A stretch of 64,000 bases of DNA. Origin: Aliidiomarina celeris. Its GTDB lineage: Bacteria; Pseudomonadota; Gammaproteobacteria; Enterobacterales; Alteromonadaceae. The stretch lies in assembly GCF_003316875.1 (NCBI RefSeq), contig NZ_QMIL01000002.1, positions 124,001 through 188,000 on the forward strand, read 5' to 3'. Positions 61,163 through 64,000 of this stretch are shown here, piece after piece. Every line of letters starts with the position of its first letter. The first letter of the stretch is position 1. Below the pieces are notes generated by a model, which worked only from the letters and a program-made list of their open reading frames with translations, was not told the DNA's origin and made no database searches. The position numbers and the translations under genes are program-made.

Positions 61163-62629
61163 TTACGCAAAAGTCTCGGGTGGTGTAAACGCATAGCCCG
61201 AGGCCTCTAAATGTTTTCCCAACGCCAAAAGTGCACTTTCATGATGGTGCGGCGCGCTCAACGACAAGCCAATAGGTAAACCTTCGCCATTAAGGCCGGT
61301 GGGCAGCGTGAGCACTGGGTGGCCGGTGAGATTGTAAAACGCCACAAACGGAAAGCAGTAATCAATATAGGGAATGGTTTCGCCGTCGAGCACAATACCT
61401 TTGTGCTTCGGGTTATGCGAAAAAGCAGGGCCCAGCGAGGTGGGGCTAATCACCGCGTTCAAGCCTGCAAAACTACGATTAACCTCCGCAATAAGTTCTT
61501 CACGCTCGCGAAGCGCTGCGCTAAAGGCTTTGAAGTTTAAGCTTAAACCGGTTTTTAATTCGCCAGCCGCAGGTAAACGGGAGGCCTTCAGCGCGGGGGT
61601 GAATTTCAAGTAGAACAATTTGCGTAATGGCCACGACAAGTTTTGCCCCATCATAAAACCGAACAGCAGTCCCCATAGCTTGAGCATGCGTTCTGCCAGT
61701 TGAGTGTCGATGCGAATTCTCGTTACCTCAGCGCCCTGAGCTTGTAAGGTAGAGCTGAGCGTGCTCATGGCTTTACGCACGTCATTACCGGCTTGTAAGC
61801 CATAAAGCGTGTCGAAATAACCAATTTTAAAGCCTTTCAGCGGCAACGAAGACTGCGCATCAATGCTGGCGTCGGGCGCTGTATTGATCGGCAAGTAGCG
61901 CTTGCGCTGCCAGTCCGGTTGGTAAAGCACTGAATAGGCAAGTTCAAGGTCAGCCGCACTGCGGGCCAAAGGGCCGGTGTGGTTCATTACACTTACGCCC
62001 ACATTTTGTTCCGGATAGGGCGGCACATGGCCGTCGGAGGCATAGCCGTTTTCCGTTGGTTTTAAGCCGAATAGGCCACAATAATGAGAGGGATTACGAA
62101 TAGAGCCACCAATATCACTGCCGAGTTCTAGCGCCGACAAGCCCGCGGCAACAGCCGCCGCACCGCCGCCAGTACTGCCACCCGGGGTACGCGACAGGTC
62201 AAAGGGGTTATTTGCCGTAGGGTAAAGCGGGCCAAAGGTTTGTGAGTCGGCGAGCAGCGTTGGCACATTGGTTTTGCCAAGAATAACCGCACCGGCATTG
62301 AGCAGGCGATCCACCAAAACCGAGGTTTCTTTTGCCACATAGTTTTTATAAAGCGGAAAGTTCACTGTAGAAGGGGTGTCTTGCCACAAGAAGCATTCTT
62401 TAATGGAAATAGGCACACCGTTCAGTGGTCGCGCCGCCTTTTCCTCCGCCGACGCCATGTCGGCACGCAGGGCTAATTTAAGCGTGCGTTCGCGGTCGTT
62501 GTAAATAAAGGCATTAAGCTTCGCGTTAACGTTATAAATACGTGCCAATTGCGCATGAACTAACTCTTCGCTGGATATTGAGCCTGTTCTTATTGCTTCT
62601 GCTTGAGCGGTTGCCGACAAATAGTGCAT
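61163..62629 (-). CDS. Amidase (amidase-signature family)
   Basis: 488 residues. The Ser-cisSer-Lys triad is visible: lysine in PISIKECF, the glycine/serine stretch RTPGGSTGGGAAAVAAG and GSDIGGSIRNPSHYCG. Substrate not known; relatives include fatty-acid amide hydrolase and GatA-like enzymes, but no GatB/C is near. The start at 62629 (MHYLSAT) has AAGAGG seven bases upstream; an upstream open frame to 62686 is rejected. Confidence 0.92.
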   Translation of the reverse strand: MHYLSATAQAEAIRTGSISSEELVHAQLARIYNVNAKLNAFIYNDRERTLKLALRADMASAEEKAARPLNGVPISIKECFLWQDTPSTVNFPLYKNYVAKETSVLVDRLLNAGAVILGKTNVPTLLADSQTFGPLYPTANNPFDLSRTPGGSTGGGAAAVAAGLSALELGSDIGGSIRNPSHYCGLFGLKPTENGYASDGHVPPYPEQNVGVSVMNHTGPLARSAADLELAYSVLYQPDWQRKRYLPINTAPDASIDAQSSLPLKGFKIGYFDTLYGLQAGNDVRKAMSTLSSTLQAQGAEVTRIRIDTQLAERMLKLWGLLFGFMMGQNLSWPLRKLFYLKFTPALKASRLPAAGELKTGLSLNFKAFSAALREREELIAEVNRSFAGLNAVISPTSLGPAFSHNPKHKGIVLDGETIPYIDYCFPFVAFYNLTGHPVLTLPTGLNGEGLPIGLSLSAPHHHESALLALGKHLEASGYAFTPPETFA

Positions 62630-62711
62630 GCGGTGCCTCTTTGAACTGAAAACCCGTTTATTCGAGATTAACGTATACTGAGGCATAACGTGATAATTTC
62701 TTGGGATTTCG

Positions 62712-63275
62712 ATGTTTAGCTATTCGTTTTTGAAGACTTTGTGGCGCAGTCGCTTGCCTGCACTGCCCTTTTTCATATTTGCTTCCTTTGCGTTGGCAGG
62801 ATGCACCGGTGTTCCCGACTCGGTGGAGCCGGTTAGCCCTTTTACGTTGAAACGTTACCTCGGCGAATGGCATGAAGTAGCCCGCATGGATCATCGGTTT
62901 GAAAGAGGGCTTACTCGGGTGACCGCAGAATACAGCATGCGCGACGACGGCGGGGTTCGGGTTATTAATCGCGGCTACAACGCAGAAAAAGGTGAGTGGA
63001 ACGAAGCAGAGGGCCGAGCCTATTTTGTCGGCGAGCCTAATATTGGCCGTTTAAAAGTGTCGTTCTTTGGGCCCTTTTACGGTGCGTATAACATTGCAAA
63101 ATTAGAGCCCGACTATTCTATGGCGCTTGTTATTGGGCCGAACTTTGATTATCTATGGATTTTGGCGCGAGAACCAAACCCGGCGCCGGAAAAATGCCAA
63201 ACTTATGCGGATTACGCAGCAAGTTTAGGTGCCGACGTGAGTGCGCTGATTTGGTTGTCGGATTGTTTACCGTAG
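62712..63275 (+). CDS. blc: Lipocalin (Blc-type lipoprotein)
   Basis: 187 residues, an outer membrane lipocalin. Lipobox FALAGC (Cys about 31); the lipocalin entry motif YLGEWHEVARMDHRFERG follows, then FFGPFYGAYNI and YLWILAREP; two cysteines near the end (EKCQTY and LSDCLP) may pair. Binds fatty acids or lysophospholipids. Divergent from the amidase. Confidence 0.92.
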   Translation: MFSYSFLKTLWRSRLPALPFFIFASFALAGCTGVPDSVEPVSPFTLKRYLGEWHEVARMDHRFERGLTRVTAEYSMRDDGGVRVINRGYNAEKGEWNEAEGRAYFVGEPNIGRLKVSFFGPFYGAYNIAKLEPDYSMALVIGPNFDYLWILAREPNPAPEKCQTYADYAASLGADVSALIWLSDCLP

Positions 63276-63429
63276 CGAGCGCATTTATGGGTGACCTTTC
63301 GCCCGAAATTTGATGTAGAACAAAGAACCTCGCTAACCGTGGCAAACCATTTCAAAACATTGACCTAGCGCAAGTTTTCCGCCTGCCAAAAGCGCAAAAT
63401 ACGCTCATCTTGAAATGAGGAGCGTGTTT

Positions 63430-64000
63430 ATGAAGAAACTATCTTTACCCTTAGCCGTATTCGCCGGTTTAGCCCTTTCAGCCGCCCCTGCATTTGCCGA
63501 ATTGTCGGTAAATGTGGGTGCCATTAGCGTAATGCCAAGCGACAGCAGTAGCTCACTCAACGTAGTGGAAACAGTGGCGGGTTTGCCAGCGAACTCAACG
63601 GGTGTAAGTGTGAATAACAACACACAACTGGGTTTAACCTTCGACTATAAACTCAACTCGAATTGGGCTGTGCAGGTTATTGCAGCAACGCCTTTTAGCC
63701 ACGACATTAGCGGTACGGGAACACTTGACGGTTTGCGCATTGGCGAAACCAAGCACCTGCCGCCCACTCTAATGGGCCAATACTACTTTAATGTAAGCAA
63801 TAGTAAGTTTGAGCCGTTTGTGGGTGTGGGCATTAATTACACTACGTTCTTTAATACTAAGGCTAATGCTGAATTGGTCACTACGCTTGAAGCAATTGGC
63901 GCGACCACAGCCACGGATCGGGTATCGATTAAACTCGATGATTCTTGGGGTTTAGCACTGCAAGCGGGCTTTAACTACGCCGTTTCGGAAACCGTAGGGG
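63430..64000 (+). CDS. OmpW-family outer membrane protein, 3' end cut by window edge
   Basis: The frame from ATG 63430 is open to the window end (190 residues visible). A signal peptide ends at SAAPAFAE (about 22); then come strands typical of OmpW: VNVGAISVMPSD, LGLTFDYKLNSNWAV, HLPPTLMGQYYF and KFEPFVGVGINYTTFF. GAGGAG lies about nine bases upstream. Eight-stranded barrels of this group take up small hydrophobic compounds; the last strands and the end are outside the window. Confidence 0.92.
   Translation, partial: MKKLSLPLAVFAGLALSAAPAFAELSVNVGAISVMPSDSSSSLNVVETVAGLPANSTGVSVNNNTQLGLTFDYKLNSNWAVQVIAATPFSHDISGTGTLDGLRIGETKHLPPTLMGQYYFNVSNSKFEPFVGVGINYTTFFNTKANAELVTTLEAIGATTATDRVSIKLDDSWGLALQAGFNYAVSETVG

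Overview
The window is chromosomal DNA of a gammaproteobacterium, most likely a marine Alteromonadales of the Idiomarinaceae type. This is an inference from the mixture of genes: aroE, polA, engB, cytochrome c4, yihI and hemN occur together as in other gammaproteobacteria, there is a complete Mrp sodium/proton antiporter operon beside a voltage-gated sodium channel, and many predicted proteins are envelope lipoproteins or peptidases. Base composition looks even and coding density is high. I saw no tRNA, rRNA, insertion sequence, prophage or CRISPR array. One gene is clearly broken (a methyltransferase at 55963-56311), and both edges cut genes (aroE at the left, an OmpW-type porin at the right).

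Layout. 1-8 kb, all plus strand: aroE (5' cut), an SLC13-type permease, a TetR regulator, a DUF945 protein, then a 460-bp non-coding stretch with a perfect DnaA box and a GATC cluster, then polA. 8-14 kb: an EamA exporter and engB (minus), cytochrome c4, a DUF885 lipoprotein, a 790-bp AT-rich gene-free stretch that looks like a structured, terminated transcript, then yihI and a DUF2489 gene. 14-17 kb: a secreted amidohydrolase and the cysE-cysK pair. 17-24 kb: the Mrp antiporter operon (A/B fusion, C, D, E, F, G) and the sodium channel. 24-36 kb: a second secreted amidohydrolase, an isochorismatase-like hydrolase, an S45 acylase lipoprotein, a DUF389 membrane protein, rlmJ, a CpdB-like lipoprotein, an Mpo1-like protein, an OmpA-family protein and an unknown membrane-anchored protein.

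36-42 kb: a three-gene operon of glutaryl-CoA dehydrogenase, a fused E1 alpha/beta 2-oxoacid dehydrogenase and a FabD-like acyltransferase that lacks the arginine used to bind malonyl groups. 41-43 kb: a NarL-like regulator divergent from a DGC-domain protein, with two FNR-type boxes between them. 43-49 kb: an SDR, a YeiH-type transporter, a patatin/outer-membrane-barrel protein, an RsbQ-like hydrolase directly joined to a PAS-GGDEF cyclase, and a DUF2058 gene. 49-56 kb: hemN (FNR-type promoter) with a ChaC-like gene, and a minus-strand copA-EVE-aldehyde dehydrogenase operon. 56-64 kb: the methyltransferase pseudogene, a DUF6746 gene with a Fur-like promoter, a CoA-transferase, a peroxiredoxin, a persulfide-handling set (ETHE1/Blh-type dioxygenase, TauE/SafE exporter, rhodanese), an amidase, a lipocalin and the OmpW porin.

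The most interesting points are the acyltransferase/E1/acyl-CoA dehydrogenase operon, the RsbQ plus PAS-GGDEF pair (a possible small-molecule to c-di-GMP switch), the FNR-boxed NarL-like/DGC node together with hemN, the candidate structured RNA upstream of yihI, and the origin-like DNA before polA. All functional calls are from motifs and family resemblance read by eye; no database search was run.
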